From Anaerolineaceae bacterium (GTDB lineage Bacteria; Chloroflexota; Anaerolineae; Anaerolineales; Anaerolineaceae): 64,000 bases of DNA. Numbering within the stretch: position 1 is the stretch's first letter; each line of letters begins with the position of its first letter. The DNA lies in NCBI GenBank assembly GCA_030653365.1, contig JAURZL010000007.1, forward strand, positions 498,011 through 562,010, in the 5' to 3' direction. Shown here in pieces: positions 17,741-26,565 of this stretch. Under the pieces are notes generated by a model that was not told where the DNA came from, ran no database searches, and saw nothing but the letters and a program-made list of their open reading frames with translations. The position numbers and the translations under genes are program-made.

Positions 17741-17831
17741 TTCATCTCAATAAAACGGGTTCGACAGGTGTTTGGGCAGTGATACACGTCAAAACATCCG
17801 GGCCGCTACCAAAAGAAATGATAAAAAACTT
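17741..17831 (+). ncRNA. Copy B of the structured intergenic element
   Basis: 5' box TCATCTCAATAAA (17742-17754) and GGG (17757-17759) precede a hairpin: GG plus TGTTT (17767-17773) pairs with AAACA and CC (17792-17799, one bulged T), then GGC/GTC and GTG/CAC pairs close on a 3-nt ATA loop (17782-17784). The downstream GAAATGATAAAAAACTT (17815-17831) resembles the 3' box of copies A and C. A TATAAT at 17845-17850 lies just downstream, so the element may be upstream of, rather than inside, the next gene's transcript. Confidence 0.45.
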
Positions 17832-17878
17832 ATTTAATATCCGATATAATTCTTATTAATACTTGAAGGGAGGTGCTG

Positions 17879-19591
17879 GTGGAGAGAACAGTACCAAAAA
17901 TAGCATCGGAAGAAATAGAACTATATTTGCGAACGCTTTATTCATTATTAAGATCAACTACCGAAATTCAAATTAGAACACTTGAAGAAGTTCATGCTGG
18001 CATGAATTCCTTATTACATCCGCTTGCAAGACAAGAAGTACCAGATGCATCAGCATTTATTTATAGTATTTTAAGATTACCGGATTGTATGCCGGATGTA
18101 AAGATAATAGCTTTAGGGCAGAGTGCATCGGTTTTCTTCAATCATGGTTATGAAAACGTCGAAAGCTGGACCTCGGTCAATACAAAAGCAAGGCGACGCA
18201 GATGTTTCTTCGATGGTAAAGAGAAATTAGCGTGTTTTATTGCCAGCAGATCGGATATTGAAGATGTAATTCCTGCAGTCACTGCCTATCAGATTGAGTG
18301 GAATAAATTTCATAATTTATTAAACAGGTTGCCGGCTGATTTTAATTTCATCGATATTCTGGCTTATGAGTCGAAATTTAGCGAAATGGCTGGCATTATG
18401 AATCTTGCAGAGGAGGATCTGAAAAGGTTTCAAATTATCTGGGAAGAAAATTTTATTTTTTATTTGAAAAGAATAAAGAAGAAAAAACTTGATTTTCGCG
18501 TGAATTTATTAGCAGGCTCACTAATTGAATATTGGCGTGCTACCAGGGCCTGGTGGGATAATATTGAAAAAACAATCCCTTTGCTTAAAGAACGACCTGT
18601 TTATTTTATATCAAGTAACACTCATTCAATTCCAAATTTGTTGACAGGATTTGCATTAAGAAAAGAAGATGAATTGGAAAAATTTCTTCAAAATAAAAAC
18701 GAAGATAATTTATATGAAGAATACCATAACATAAAAAGTAAGCGTGAAGAAGCGAGTTTGGAAAATCTTCTTTACTATGTATTGAAAAAAGCACAACAGA
18801 ATTCAAAATTTGAACATTTAAAAGGCGAGCAACTAAAAGATGAATTGTCTAAAGGAATTGTTCGAATTTTGAGCCAACATTACTTTGATGTAGACGCTCA
18901 GGTTATTGAAATTAAGAAACTAAATTTTGATGAAGTAGATCCGAGATTATTCAATGTCCAAAATTTTGATAAATTGAAAAAGAGTGACGCAATTATCTTA
19001 AATATTGATTATCCGCTGGGTCTTGCTGCATACAATATTCTGACAAAAATTGCTGAACATACTTCTCCAATTCTTGGTGTCTATATTTTAGGAAAAGCAG
19101 CTACTTTAAATGGTGTTTTGGGTGATGTAATGATACCGAATGTTGTTTATGATGAACATTCAGAAAATACTTATATGTTTAATAATGCATTTTCAGCAAA
19201 GGACGTTGTCGATGATCTGATTTATGGAACTGTTCTTGATAATCAGAAAGCAGTGACTGTCTTAGGAACATTTCTCCAAAATGGCAAACTTGCTGATGTT
19301 TTTTACAGAGAAGGATATTCAGATATTGAAATGGAAGCAGGTCCTTATTTGTCTGCAATTTTTGAAATGTATCGACCAACGAGGCATCCAGTGAATGAAA
19401 TTGTAAATCTTTACAATATAAATTTTGATCTTGGAATTCTTCATTATGCTTCTGATACGCCATTAAGCAAGGGGAAGAATCTTGGAGCTGGTGCGCTTTC
19501 ATATTTGGGAATGGATTCGACTTATGCGTCCAGTCTGGCTATCTTAAGAAGAATTTTCAGTACAGAGTTACAAAGACTGTCTGAAAATTAA
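17879..19591 (+). CDS. Conserved protein with a nucleoside-phosphorylase-like C-terminal domain
   Basis: 570 residues. The N-terminal half is helical and not recognised. The C-terminal third carries ILNIDYPLGLAAYNIL, LGKAATLNGVLGDVMIPN, and EMEAGPYLSAI, which resemble the substrate loops and the acidic ME[AS] catalytic segment of the purine nucleoside phosphorylase/MTA nucleosidase fold. From memory it may belong to the family listed as DUF6909. A nucleotide or nucleoside substrate is an inference. Start: GTG at 17879, because GGGAGG (17868-17873) lies 5 nt upstream; an earlier GTG at 17873 overlaps that site. An AhpD-like gene follows 52 bp downstream. Confidence 0.7.
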   Translation: MERTVPKIASEEIELYLRTLYSLLRSTTEIQIRTLEEVHAGMNSLLHPLARQEVPDASAFIYSILRLPDCMPDVKIIALGQSASVFFNHGYENVESWTSVNTKARRRRCFFDGKEKLACFIASRSDIEDVIPAVTAYQIEWNKFHNLLNRLPADFNFIDILAYESKFSEMAGIMNLAEEDLKRFQIIWEENFIFYLKRIKKKKLDFRVNLLAGSLIEYWRATRAWWDNIEKTIPLLKERPVYFISSNTHSIPNLLTGFALRKEDELEKFLQNKNEDNLYEEYHNIKSKREEASLENLLYYVLKKAQQNSKFEHLKGEQLKDELSKGIVRILSQHYFDVDAQVIEIKKLNFDEVDPRLFNVQNFDKLKKSDAIILNIDYPLGLAAYNILTKIAEHTSPILGVYILGKAATLNGVLGDVMIPNVVYDEHSENTYMFNNAFSAKDVVDDLIYGTVLDNQKAVTVLGTFLQNGKLADVFYREGYSDIEMEAGPYLSAIFEMYRPTRHPVNEIVNLYNINFDLGILHYASDTPLSKGKNLGAGALSYLGMDSTYASSLAILRRIFSTELQRLSEN

Positions 19592-19643
19592 TTTACTGTA
19601 TGGTTACCTGATTAAAAAGTGTAAAAAATACGAGGGTGTAAAT

Positions 19644-20009
19644 ATGACAAGTCGTTTGGATGATTTTAATGATTACAGAAATAAAATGAATGAACGCATA
19701 TTAGGTTTAAATAACCTAGGGATAAAAAGATTTTATAATCTGGATACTCATGCTTATCAAGATGGAAAATTAAACTCTAAAACCAAAGAATTATTAGGTT
19801 TGGTGGCATCAATGGTATTACGATGTAATGATTGTATTGATTATCACATTCTTCAATGCGTGAAAGCAGGCTGGGATGACGATTCACTCGTTGAAGTTTT
19901 TAATATTGGATTAATTGTTGGAGGAAGTATTATTATTCCTCACCTTCGCCATGCGGTCGAAACTTTAGATTTGATTAGAGATGAAGCTAAAAAGTCTGTG
20001 ATTCCATAA
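19644..20009 (+). CDS. Carboxymuconolactone decarboxylase/AhpD-like protein
   Basis: 121 residues forming a single CMD domain. The motif MVLRCNDCIDYH provides the CxxC and a nearby His of AhpD-type thiol proteins, which suggests a peroxidase-reductase or redox-carrier role rather than lactone decarboxylation. The conserved VEVFNIGLIVGGS helix follows. GAGGGTG lies 5-6 nt before the ATG. It is probably co-transcribed with the nucleoside-phosphorylase-like gene. Its last 23 bp overlap the 3' end of the convergent dus gene. Confidence 0.85.
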   Translation: MTSRLDDFNDYRNKMNERILGLNNLGIKRFYNLDTHAYQDGKLNSKTKELLGLVASMVLRCNDCIDYHILQCVKAGWDDDSLVEVFNIGLIVGGSIIIPHLRHAVETLDLIRDEAKKSVIP

Positions 20010-20949
20010 TTGAAAAGAGGGTTTTTTTTAGTATTATTGGATCAGTTTGATTATAAATCTCTGTTCTGATTTCTCTTTGCAAAGTTGTTACGTTAAGGGA
20101 AAATTTAATGTATTTTCTAAATAATACCAATCCATTTTTTAGACCATAAAATTGAACCATTAAGTCCATATGATCTGATAACAAGTTAAATTTTTCTATC
20201 ATTGAAATTTGATCAATGTCCTTACCCGCAAAGATCCAGGGATTTTTCAAAGCTGATCTACCAATCATTACACCATCACAGCCGGTAACATCCAGAATTT
20301 TCTGAATATCTGCAACAGAATTTACGTCCCCATTAGCCAAAACAGGAATTTTTACATTTTTTTTAACTTCAGCTATCGCACTCCAATTCGCTTTTCCTTG
20401 ATATCCTTGTTTTTTTGTGCGCCCGTGCACAGTAATCATAGAACAACCATGATCTTCCAGGAGTTTTGATATCAATAAATAATTCAGATTTTCTTCATCC
20501 CAGCCTAATCTTATTTTTGCTGAAATTGGAATTTTGATATTTTTCGTTAACAAATTCAGAATTTCTTTAATTTTTTCCGGTTCTTTTAATAATCCAGCCC
20601 CAGCACCTCGACTGGAAACAGTTTTAGCCGAACAACCCATATTAATGTCAATGAAATCAGGTTTTTTGTCTGCAAGGAATAAAGCTGTTTGTAAAATTCT
20701 TTCTGCAGAATTATCAAAAATTTGATATGCAAATGGTCTTTGGTCTTCAGAAAAGACAATTTGCTGAGCAAGAAATGGATGATTGTTTATATAATCATAA
20801 GAATTGATAAATTCTGAAAATATTATGCCAGGATTAAATTGTTTTATAATTTCTCTAAATGGATGATCAGTCAGACCATCCATCGGTGCCATTATGAGTG
20901 TTGAATTTACGGCCACACTACCAACTTTGAATATGTATTTGGGTTCCAT
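19987..20949 (-). CDS. dus: tRNA-dihydrouridine synthase
   Basis: FMN enzyme that reduces specific uridines in tRNA. 320 residues with the N-terminal TIM-barrel motif MAPMDGLTDHPFR, the catalytic cysteine in INMGCSAKTVSSRGAGAGLL (family NxGCP, here Ser for Pro), and the phosphate-binding segments ITVHGRTKKQGY, PVLANGDV and GVMIGRSAL. The C-terminal helical tRNA-binding region is present. Which tRNA position is modified (DusA/B/C type) cannot be said. The start is an ATG with a promoter ending 7 nt upstream and no Shine-Dalgarno. The 3' end overlaps the convergent AhpD-like gene by 23 bp. Confidence 0.93.
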   Translation of the reverse strand: MEPKYIFKVGSVAVNSTLIMAPMDGLTDHPFREIIKQFNPGIIFSEFINSYDYINNHPFLAQQIVFSEDQRPFAYQIFDNSAERILQTALFLADKKPDFIDINMGCSAKTVSSRGAGAGLLKEPEKIKEILNLLTKNIKIPISAKIRLGWDEENLNYLLISKLLEDHGCSMITVHGRTKKQGYQGKANWSAIAEVKKNVKIPVLANGDVNSVADIQKILDVTGCDGVMIGRSALKNPWIFAGKDIDQISMIEKFNLLSDHMDLMVQFYGLKNGLVLFRKYIKFSLNVTTLQREIRTEIYNQTDPIILKKTLFSIMESQTF

Positions 20950-20956
20950 TTGTCTA

Positions 20957-20985
20957 ATTTTACGATAGATTTATGGTTGGAACAA
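20957..20985 (-). promoter_or_regulatory. Predicted leaderless promoter of dus
   Basis: Minus strand TTGTTC (20985-20980), 17-bp spacer, TAAAAT (20962-20957), then 7 nt (TAGACAA) to the ATG at 20949. No Shine-Dalgarno is present. Confidence 0.6.
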
Positions 20986-21035
20986 ACATTGGCGTTTTAT
21001 CGTCTTGATAGTAGATGTGATCTTAGGAGAAGAAT

Positions 21036-22229
21036 ATGAAAAGAATTTTTTTATTATTTACATTTATATTGTTTTTTATGATTTTGGCTGCGTGTAATTT
21101 AACCAAACAATTTGGTAATTCCACGAATCCTAATACTGTTAGCACAATGGCTATGCAAACTGTTCAGGCGATTTCGACAGAACGGGCGTTTGCAACTATG
21201 GTGGCAAATGCAACTGAAGTTTCCAATCTTCCAACGGTAATTGTGATTGAAGAAACTAAAATTTCTGAGCAAAATCCATCCAATACTCCAGGTGCAACAT
21301 TGCCTACTTCAACGATGTTTTTTACTCCACTCCCTTCTTTTACTCCCGTACCCATGGATCAAGCGAGTTTTGTTAAAGATGTAACGTATCCGGATAATAC
21401 TGTAATTGCTTCAGGTTCGAATTTCACTAAAACCTGGAGATTAAAAAATAGTGGTCAAACGACCTGGAGCGCTGATTATGAAATAGTTTTCGCTAGTGGA
21501 AATGCTATGGAAGGAAAAGCAGCGAGTAAGATTGGTGTAATTGTACGTCCAGGAGAGACAATCGATCTTTCTATAGATCTAAAGTCGCCAACCTCCCCAG
21601 GAAAATATACGGGTGAATGGATGTTACGTAATACCAATGGAAAAATATTTGGTTTGGGAGAAAAAGCTGATAAATCATTTTGGGTCGTTATTCAAGTTGA
21701 AAATTATCAAAGTGAGTCTATCCCGACAGAGATTTATCCATTAGATTTTGTGGCAAAAATATGTAAAGCACAATGGAAAAGCAATTATGACGCAGTACGA
21801 ATTCCTTGTGACACCGACAAAAGTATGACGAAGGCATACGTGGCAGTTTTATCAAAACCAAAACTTGAAAATGGTTATGTTGATGATGAAAGAACCATCC
21901 ACATGCATCTTGATGGCGATAATGGCAGTTGGCTTCAAGGCTTTTATCCAGCCCTACAAATAAAAAATGGAGCGATTTTCAGTACGGTGGTAGGTTGTTT
22001 GGACGGAAATAAATCTTGCAATGTTACAGTAAGTTTGGATGTGCGTGTTGATGGAGGATCTCCTCAGAATATTGGCAAGTGGGTTGAAACGTATGACGAG
22101 AAGGTTACCAAAATCGATATTAATTTGAATGATTATGCAGGGAAAAATGTCGAATTTATTCTTGGAATTAGTAATCGAGCGAATACGATATCTGAAGTTT
22201 TCTGGTTAGCACCTAGAGTTGTCCAATAA
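21036..22229 (+). CDS. Lipoprotein with an NBR1-type Ig-like domain
   Basis: 397 residues. The signal peptide ends in the lipobox LAAC (Cys20), so the protein is exported and lipid-anchored. A Thr/Ser-rich linker (about 60-110) is followed by an NBR1-Ig-like domain (about 112-225) with TYPDNTVIASGSNFTKTWRL, NSGQTTW and PTSPGKYTGEWML, a module frequent in Anaerolineae surface proteins. The remaining 170 residues form another beta-rich domain with four cysteines that could form disulphides (KICKAQW, IPCDTD, VGCLDG, SCNVT). AGGAGA lies 5-6 nt before the ATG. It probably binds an extracellular partner; function unknown. Confidence 0.85.
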   Translation: MKRIFLLFTFILFFMILAACNLTKQFGNSTNPNTVSTMAMQTVQAISTERAFATMVANATEVSNLPTVIVIEETKISEQNPSNTPGATLPTSTMFFTPLPSFTPVPMDQASFVKDVTYPDNTVIASGSNFTKTWRLKNSGQTTWSADYEIVFASGNAMEGKAASKIGVIVRPGETIDLSIDLKSPTSPGKYTGEWMLRNTNGKIFGLGEKADKSFWVVIQVENYQSESIPTEIYPLDFVAKICKAQWKSNYDAVRIPCDTDKSMTKAYVAVLSKPKLENGYVDDERTIHMHLDGDNGSWLQGFYPALQIKNGAIFSTVVGCLDGNKSCNVTVSLDVRVDGGSPQNIGKWVETYDEKVTKIDINLNDYAGKNVEFILGISNRANTISEVFWLAPRVVQ

Positions 22230-22252
22230 AGTATCTGCAATATAAATTCATA

Positions 22253-22283
22253 AAGGAGGTTGATGGGGTTTCTCAACCTCCTT
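22253..22283. terminator. Hairpin between convergent genes
   Basis: Perfect 11-bp arms AAGGAGGTTGA (22253-22263) and TCAACCTCCTT (22273-22283) with a 9-nt loop. T-tracts are short on both sides, so termination efficiency is uncertain. The right arm touches the stop codon of the minus-strand gene. Confidence 0.5.
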
Positions 22284-23179
22284 CAATTTGGAAGGAGCAA
22301 TCGAGCAATTTCTTGATACATTTTTATGGATAAGAAAAGGTCCTCTTCCCCGAAAACCTTCATTATTTCTGTAAGAGGCAATAATAATTTTTCGCCATCC
22401 TTTTCAAACAAACCCCAAATTCCGTAAAAATCATCAGAATTATTGAGACCAGTCCATAGAAGTTTTTTATTGCTTTTTGTTTGGACTATTATGTTGCCTT
22501 CCTTTTTTAATTTTGAAGCCATTTCATTTTCCCAGGCAGTAATCAAATTGATGATTTCGCATGAATAATTGTTGAATAATATATCATTTGGATGGTACTT
22601 TTTATCAGTAAATAATTCTTTTAAGATGCTAAATTTTATTTTTCCAACATCATTATTATCATGCAAGGAAGTAAAGGGCATAATCAAATCTGATTCAAGA
22701 ATTGTAAAAAAAGGTGAGGCAAATTTGGAGATTGAAATTAGTTGGTTGATCGAAACACTTTCAATTGTTTCTCCAGAAAATGCTATTTGAAATAAATTTT
22801 GTTTGCCATCCGAGTAAAAATCAATAATTTTTCCAGTAAACCCAGAAATATCCATTTTAAGATCATCATCGAAAACACCAGATCGAACTTTGATCCAGTA
22901 GTTATATCGATAAAAAATTTCCCAGGATAACTCTTTAATATTTTGGTTTTTAAAATCAAAATTTTCTTCTTGAATTGAGATGTATTTGTCAACTGGTATA
23001 TTGAATTGACCAGAAAAAAAAGACGATCCTTGGTGAAAAAAATGATTTCTATCCGGGTTATTTAAATCTGAGGGGATTAAAAAGTAAAAAAAATCAATCA
23101 ATGGAAAATTGTTTATCATTGATTTTTTCTTCAATGTTTCTCTTAAATTTCTGGAAATACTTAGTGAAAGGATTTTCAT
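22283..23179 (-). CDS. Hypothetical protein with a small SH3/KOW-like segment
   Basis: 298 residues, no signal peptide or membrane segment. I do not recognise the full-length family. A central stretch (about 95-145), with WIKVRSGVFDDDLKMDISGF and then TGKIIDFY, resembles a small beta-barrel segment seen in uncharacterised Anaerolineae proteins. The rest is rich in Phe, Asn, Lys and Ile. It reads alone on the minus strand between two plus-strand genes. A weak AGGA lies 13 nt before the ATG, and no convincing promoter was found. Confidence 0.6.
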   Translation of the reverse strand: MKILSLSISRNLRETLKKKSMINNFPLIDFFYFLIPSDLNNPDRNHFFHQGSSFFSGQFNIPVDKYISIQEENFDFKNQNIKELSWEIFYRYNYWIKVRSGVFDDDLKMDISGFTGKIIDFYSDGKQNLFQIAFSGETIESVSINQLISISKFASPFFTILESDLIMPFTSLHDNNDVGKIKFSILKELFTDKKYHPNDILFNNYSCEIINLITAWENEMASKLKKEGNIIVQTKSNKKLLWTGLNNSDDFYGIWGLFEKDGEKLLLPLTEIMKVFGEEDLFLSIKMYQEIARLLLPN

Positions 23180-23351
23180 TGGTAAATCAATTTCCTGAAT
23201 TTAGCTTGAATCTATTTTTTAATTAATGGTTCTGATTTTTTTTGTTGACTGCTTTTTGTAACAATTCTTAGAGTCACATTCTATATTCATTATACAAAGT
23301 AAAATAAATCTGGTAAAAATGATAGATTGTAGATTTATTATTGGAGCTTGT

Positions 23352-23798
23352 ATGGCGCAAAAGACAAAAAAATCAAAAATTAAAAAGAATAAATTAAATA
23401 TTTGGTTAATCCTTGGTGGAATTATTATTATTTCACTTGCAGTGCTAGTTGGATTTCAACCTGGCAAAACTGACGTGGGAGAATTACCGCTTGAGGTAAA
23501 TGTTCAGGAAGCCTATAATATGCGGGAAGCTGGTGCATTTGTACTTGATGTCAGGGAAATTGATGAATGGGAAACTGTACATATCCCAAATGCAACATTA
23601 ATTCCATTAGGGGAATTAGAGTATCGATTGGGAGAGGTCCCAAAAGATCAAGAAATATTGGTTGTTTGTCGTTCTGGTAATCGTAGTGCAACTGCCAGGG
23701 ATATTCTAATAGATGCTGGGTTCGAGAATGTAAGTAGTATGGCAGGTGGAATGAACGAGTGGGTGAATCAATCATACGAAACAGAAACAGGGCCATAG
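23352..23798 (+). CDS. Membrane-anchored rhodanese-domain protein
   Basis: 148 residues. A lysine-rich N-terminus precedes one transmembrane helix (about residues 15-35), then a single rhodanese domain ending in LVVCRSGNRSATARDIL, whose Cys is the persulfide-forming residue. The domain is probably extracytoplasmic. The start is placed at 23352 because GGAG lies 7 nt upstream; the frame extends further 5' without such a site. Likely role: sulfur transfer or a redox function at the cell surface; no partner is obvious nearby. Confidence 0.88.
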   Translation: MAQKTKKSKIKKNKLNIWLILGGIIIISLAVLVGFQPGKTDVGELPLEVNVQEAYNMREAGAFVLDVREIDEWETVHIPNATLIPLGELEYRLGEVPKDQEILVVCRSGNRSATARDILIDAGFENVSSMAGGMNEWVNQSYETETGP

Positions 23799-23884
23799 AA
23801 GCAACCTCGAAATTCAAGGAAAAAGTCCAGTAAAAGAGCTATATTATTGACAATGAGTAGAATCTCATGGAAAGATGGGAAAAA

Positions 23885-24688
23885 ATGAAACGTTATTTGG
23901 TGAAACCTGGTCAGAAAATTAACTTGAGTGAATGGGATCCGGATGAAAAATCAGCTTGGCAAGATTCCAAAAAAGAAGCAAAAATAGAATTTTCAAACAT
24001 TAATAATAAGTTGGAGGAATACCAAGAATTATTATATGCAGAACAAAAGCATAAGATTCTTATCGTGCTTCAAGCCATGGATACTGGTGGAAAAGATGGC
24101 GTTATTAGGGCTGTATTTGATGGGGTCAATCCTGCTGGAGTTCGTGTCGCTAGTTTTAAAGTTCCGACTTCGGAGGAATTGTCACATGATTATTTGTGGA
24201 GAATTCATAAACAAACACCCGGAAAAGGGGAGATGGTAATATTCAATCGTAGTCATTACGAAGATGTTCTTGTGGTCAGGGTACATAATCTTGTTTCAAA
24301 AGAAACCTGGGAAAATCGATTTAGTCACATCAATAATTTTGAAAAACTTTTATCTGATGAAGGGACGACAATTCTGAAATTCTTTCTTCACATTTCGAAA
24401 GATGAACAAAAAGAAAGGCTTCAGGAAAGATTAGACATACCTGAAAAACAATGGAAATTTTCTGCAGGAGACCTGAAAGAACGTTTATTATGGGATGAAT
24501 ATCAAAAAGCATTTGAAGATGTTTTAACGAAAACTTCGACAAAATATGCCCCCTGGTACATAATTCCTGCCAACCGAAACTGGTATAGAAATTGGCTTAT
24601 CAGCTCTATTATTGTCGATACCTTAAAATCTCTTAAAATGAAATTTCCACAACCAGAACAAAATTTGAGTGAGATTAAGATTGATTAA
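23885..24688 (+). CDS. ppk2: Polyphosphate kinase 2 family protein
   Basis: Uses polyphosphate to phosphorylate nucleoside mono- or diphosphates. 267 residues, one PPK2 domain. Visible motifs: ILIVLQAMDTGGKDGVIR (Walker A type), the lid region SFKVPTSEELSHDYLWR, and VIFNRSHYEDVLVVRVHNL (Walker B type). The single-domain form with N-terminal MKRYLVKPG resembles class III PPK2 enzymes, which act on both AMP and ADP; the class assignment is an inference. The start at 23885 is preferred over the ATG at 23867 because relatives begin at this point and GGGA lies 5 nt upstream. Soluble pyrophosphatase lies 90 bp away, convergent. Confidence 0.92.
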   Translation: MKRYLVKPGQKINLSEWDPDEKSAWQDSKKEAKIEFSNINNKLEEYQELLYAEQKHKILIVLQAMDTGGKDGVIRAVFDGVNPAGVRVASFKVPTSEELSHDYLWRIHKQTPGKGEMVIFNRSHYEDVLVVRVHNLVSKETWENRFSHINNFEKLLSDEGTTILKFFLHISKDEQKERLQERLDIPEKQWKFSAGDLKERLLWDEYQKAFEDVLTKTSTKYAPWYIIPANRNWYRNWLISSIIVDTLKSLKMKFPQPEQNLSEIKID

Positions 24689-24778
24689 CAAAAAAAGCCA
24701 ACGAGATGGTTTTTGGTAAGTATTCTCTCACCTAAAACAATTGGCTCATTATTAATTGAATAGAAAATTTAATTTAAA

Positions 24779-25390
24779 TTAACTACCATATGTTTCTTCA
24801 TAATCTTTCAATGCAGCATCAACAACCTTCCATGCTTGTTCTGCACCAAAAACACCTGCAATAAAGGTTGACTCTTCTTTGCCAGGTGTCAATTTATATG
24901 TGCTGAAATAATGAAGCAACCTATCAATTAAAACCTGAGGAATATCCGATAAATCATTTGCTTTATGCCAGAAGTAATCATTATGTAGAATGGCTATGAT
25001 TTTATCGTCAGCTTCGCCATCGTCAATCATTTGAATGCCACCGATAACTCTCGCGGTTAGTATTATTTCCGATTTTGTTATCGGTCTCTCGCTAATAACA
25101 CAAATATCTAAAGGATCTCCATCACCTCTTGTTGATTTAGGAGATAAGAGATGTACCCTTTCTCCACAAAATGTTCGTGGGATAAATCCGTATAAAGAAG
25201 GGGGTTGTGATGAACTTCGTTGTGGTCGGTCTACTCTTAAGTAACCAGTTTCTTTATCTACTTCATACTTCACTAAATCAAAAGGAGATAATTCAATAAA
25301 TGCGTTAACTTCTTTGGGTGCTTTGGGACCAGCATCTAAACCGTGCCAGGGATGGGGTCTCCAACGGTAAAACGGACTTGGAAAGTTCAA
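24779..25390 (-). CDS. ppa: Inorganic pyrophosphatase, family I
   Basis: Soluble Mg-dependent enzyme that hydrolyses pyrophosphate from biosynthesis. 203 residues. Signature RGDGDPLDICVIS carries the metal-binding aspartates, and DDGEADDKIIAIL the second acidic cluster. The N-terminal region FYRWRPHPWHG is somewhat unusual for bacterial enzymes. Start: TTG at 25390 with GGGAGG 5 nt upstream, a strong site. The same window also encodes a membrane pyrophosphatase, so the cell can either waste or conserve PPi energy. Confidence 0.93.
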   Translation of the reverse strand: MNFPSPFYRWRPHPWHGLDAGPKAPKEVNAFIELSPFDLVKYEVDKETGYLRVDRPQRSSSQPPSLYGFIPRTFCGERVHLLSPKSTRGDGDPLDICVISERPITKSEIILTARVIGGIQMIDDGEADDKIIAILHNDYFWHKANDLSDIPQVLIDRLLHYFSTYKLTPGKEESTFIAGVFGAEQAWKVVDAALKDYEETYGS

Positions 25391-25482
25391 AATATCCTCC
25401 CGAGATTTGACATTTTAATAATTATAACCCTATCCTTAGATCTGATATGTGTGGAAATTAAAAATAAATCATTATGATTTCT

Positions 25483-25511
25483 GGGACACATTATGAGGAA
25501 AATAATATAAT
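25483..25511 (+). promoter_or_regulatory. Predicted leaderless promoter of the PadR-family gene
   Basis: GGGACA (25483-25488), 17-bp spacer, perfect TATAAT (25506-25511), then 6 nt (AAGTAT) to the ATG at 25518. No Shine-Dalgarno is present. Confidence 0.5.
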
Positions 25512-25517
25512 AAGTAT

Positions 25518-26048
25518 ATGAGTCCAAGAAATAAAATTGAAAGCACAATGTATTTTTCCTTGTTAGGTTACTTTTTAAAAAAACCAAATTATGGTTATGA
25601 ACTTTATAAATTTCTTTCAAATGAAACTGTTTTTTTTAAAATTTGGTTTGTGAAACAAAGCCAATTTTATGGATATTTAGAAAGATTATTTAATGAAGGC
25701 TATTTATCCCATGAGTTGATTGAAGGTGAACAATATCCTGACCGGCGAATTTTTTCAATTACTGAATTAGGTAATCAGACATTGGAAAATTGGATAATTT
25801 CTCCAGTAAACCACGGTAGGGAAATGAGGCAAGAATTTCTTGTAAAATTATTTATCGCTCAAAATTCGTACAAAGAGAAAATTGATATTTTGATAAACAA
25901 TCAAAAAATAATTTGTAATCAATGGATAGATGAACAGGATGAGAATCTTAAAAATGAAGATGATAAATTTCAATTATTAATCATTAATTATCGAAAAATG
26001 CAAATTGAAGCAATGATTAATTGGTTGAATCTAGTGCAAATAATTTAA
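25518..26048 (+). CDS. PadR-family transcriptional regulator
   Basis: 176 residues. The N-terminal winged helix has YFSLLGYFLKKPNYGYELYK and the wing segment RRIFSITELGNQTLENWI typical of PadR proteins. The C-terminal helical part (about 110-176) matches the Vir_act_alpha_C dimerisation region in length. PadR proteins sense phenolics, drugs or other stresses and usually repress an adjacent gene; no transporter or decarboxylase is next to it, so the target is unknown. It reads divergently from ppa, with 127 bp between them. Confidence 0.85.
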   Translation: MSPRNKIESTMYFSLLGYFLKKPNYGYELYKFLSNETVFFKIWFVKQSQFYGYLERLFNEGYLSHELIEGEQYPDRRIFSITELGNQTLENWIISPVNHGREMRQEFLVKLFIAQNSYKEKIDILINNQKIICNQWIDEQDENLKNEDDKFQLLIINYRKMQIEAMINWLNLVQII

Positions 26049-26079
26049 AAAAATAACTGGTCTACTATGGACCAGTTAT
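26047..26079 (-). terminator. Intrinsic terminator of ndk
   Basis: Perfect 10-bp arms ATAACTGGTC (26053-26062) and GACCAGTTAT (26070-26079) with a 7-nt loop, followed on the minus strand by seven T residues. It starts 13 nt after the ndk stop. The PadR stop codon, 26046-26048, overlaps the edge. Confidence 0.8.
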
Positions 26080-26092
26080 CAAAGAACTATTC

Positions 26093-26548
26093 TTAATTGT
26101 CTCCAATTATCCAATCTTCATCCGCTTTTGTCCATTGAACGATTTCATCCGAGGGAAACCATAGAGATATTTCACTCTCTGCGTTGTCAGGTGAATCTGA
26201 TGCGTGGGTTAAATTTCTACTTATTCTTAATGCAAAATCATGTCGAATTGTTCCAGGTTCCGCTTTTAGTGGATCAGTTAAACCCATCGTTTGACGAACA
26301 GCATGGATAGCTTCAGGGCCTTGAAATACCATTGCCATTACAGGAGCAGATGTTATGTATCTGATTAACCCTTCGTAAAATGGTTTTTCTTTGTGAACAG
26401 CATAGTGCTTTTCTGCAAGATCATTAGGAACTTGCAAGAATTTTGCAGCAACCAATTTCAAACCTCTTTTTTCTAATTTGGATAAAATTTCACCTATTAA
26501 TCCACGTTGAACACCATCTGGTTTAACCAGAACAAACGTTTTTTCCAC
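26093..26548 (-). CDS. ndk: Nucleoside diphosphate kinase
   Basis: Transfers the gamma phosphate of ATP to NDPs through a phospho-histidine. 151 residues, usual length. KTFVLVKPDGVQRGLIGEI and the active-site region RNLTHASDSPDNAESEI are clear; the family HGSDS reads HASDS, with the His retained. Start: GTG at 26548 with GGAGG 6 nt upstream. It follows the acidic TPR gene by 17 bp and is probably in the same transcript, ended by its own terminator. Confidence 0.95.
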   Translation of the reverse strand: MEKTFVLVKPDGVQRGLIGEILSKLEKRGLKLVAAKFLQVPNDLAEKHYAVHKEKPFYEGLIRYITSAPVMAMVFQGPEAIHAVRQTMGLTDPLKAEPGTIRHDFALRISRNLTHASDSPDNAESEISLWFPSDEIVQWTKADEDWIIGDN

Positions 26549-26565
26549 TATTAACCTCCAAAAAA

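Noticed and set aside
17757-17766. GGGTTCGA-like sequence resembling a tRNA T-arm
   Set aside because: No acceptor stem, anticodon arm or matching T-stem surrounds it; it belongs to element copy B.
26053-26079. AACTGGTC and GACCAGTT half-sites resembling the FadR consensus
   Set aside because: The halves are 7 nt apart instead of 1, and the structure is followed by seven T residues just after ndk, so a terminator explains it.
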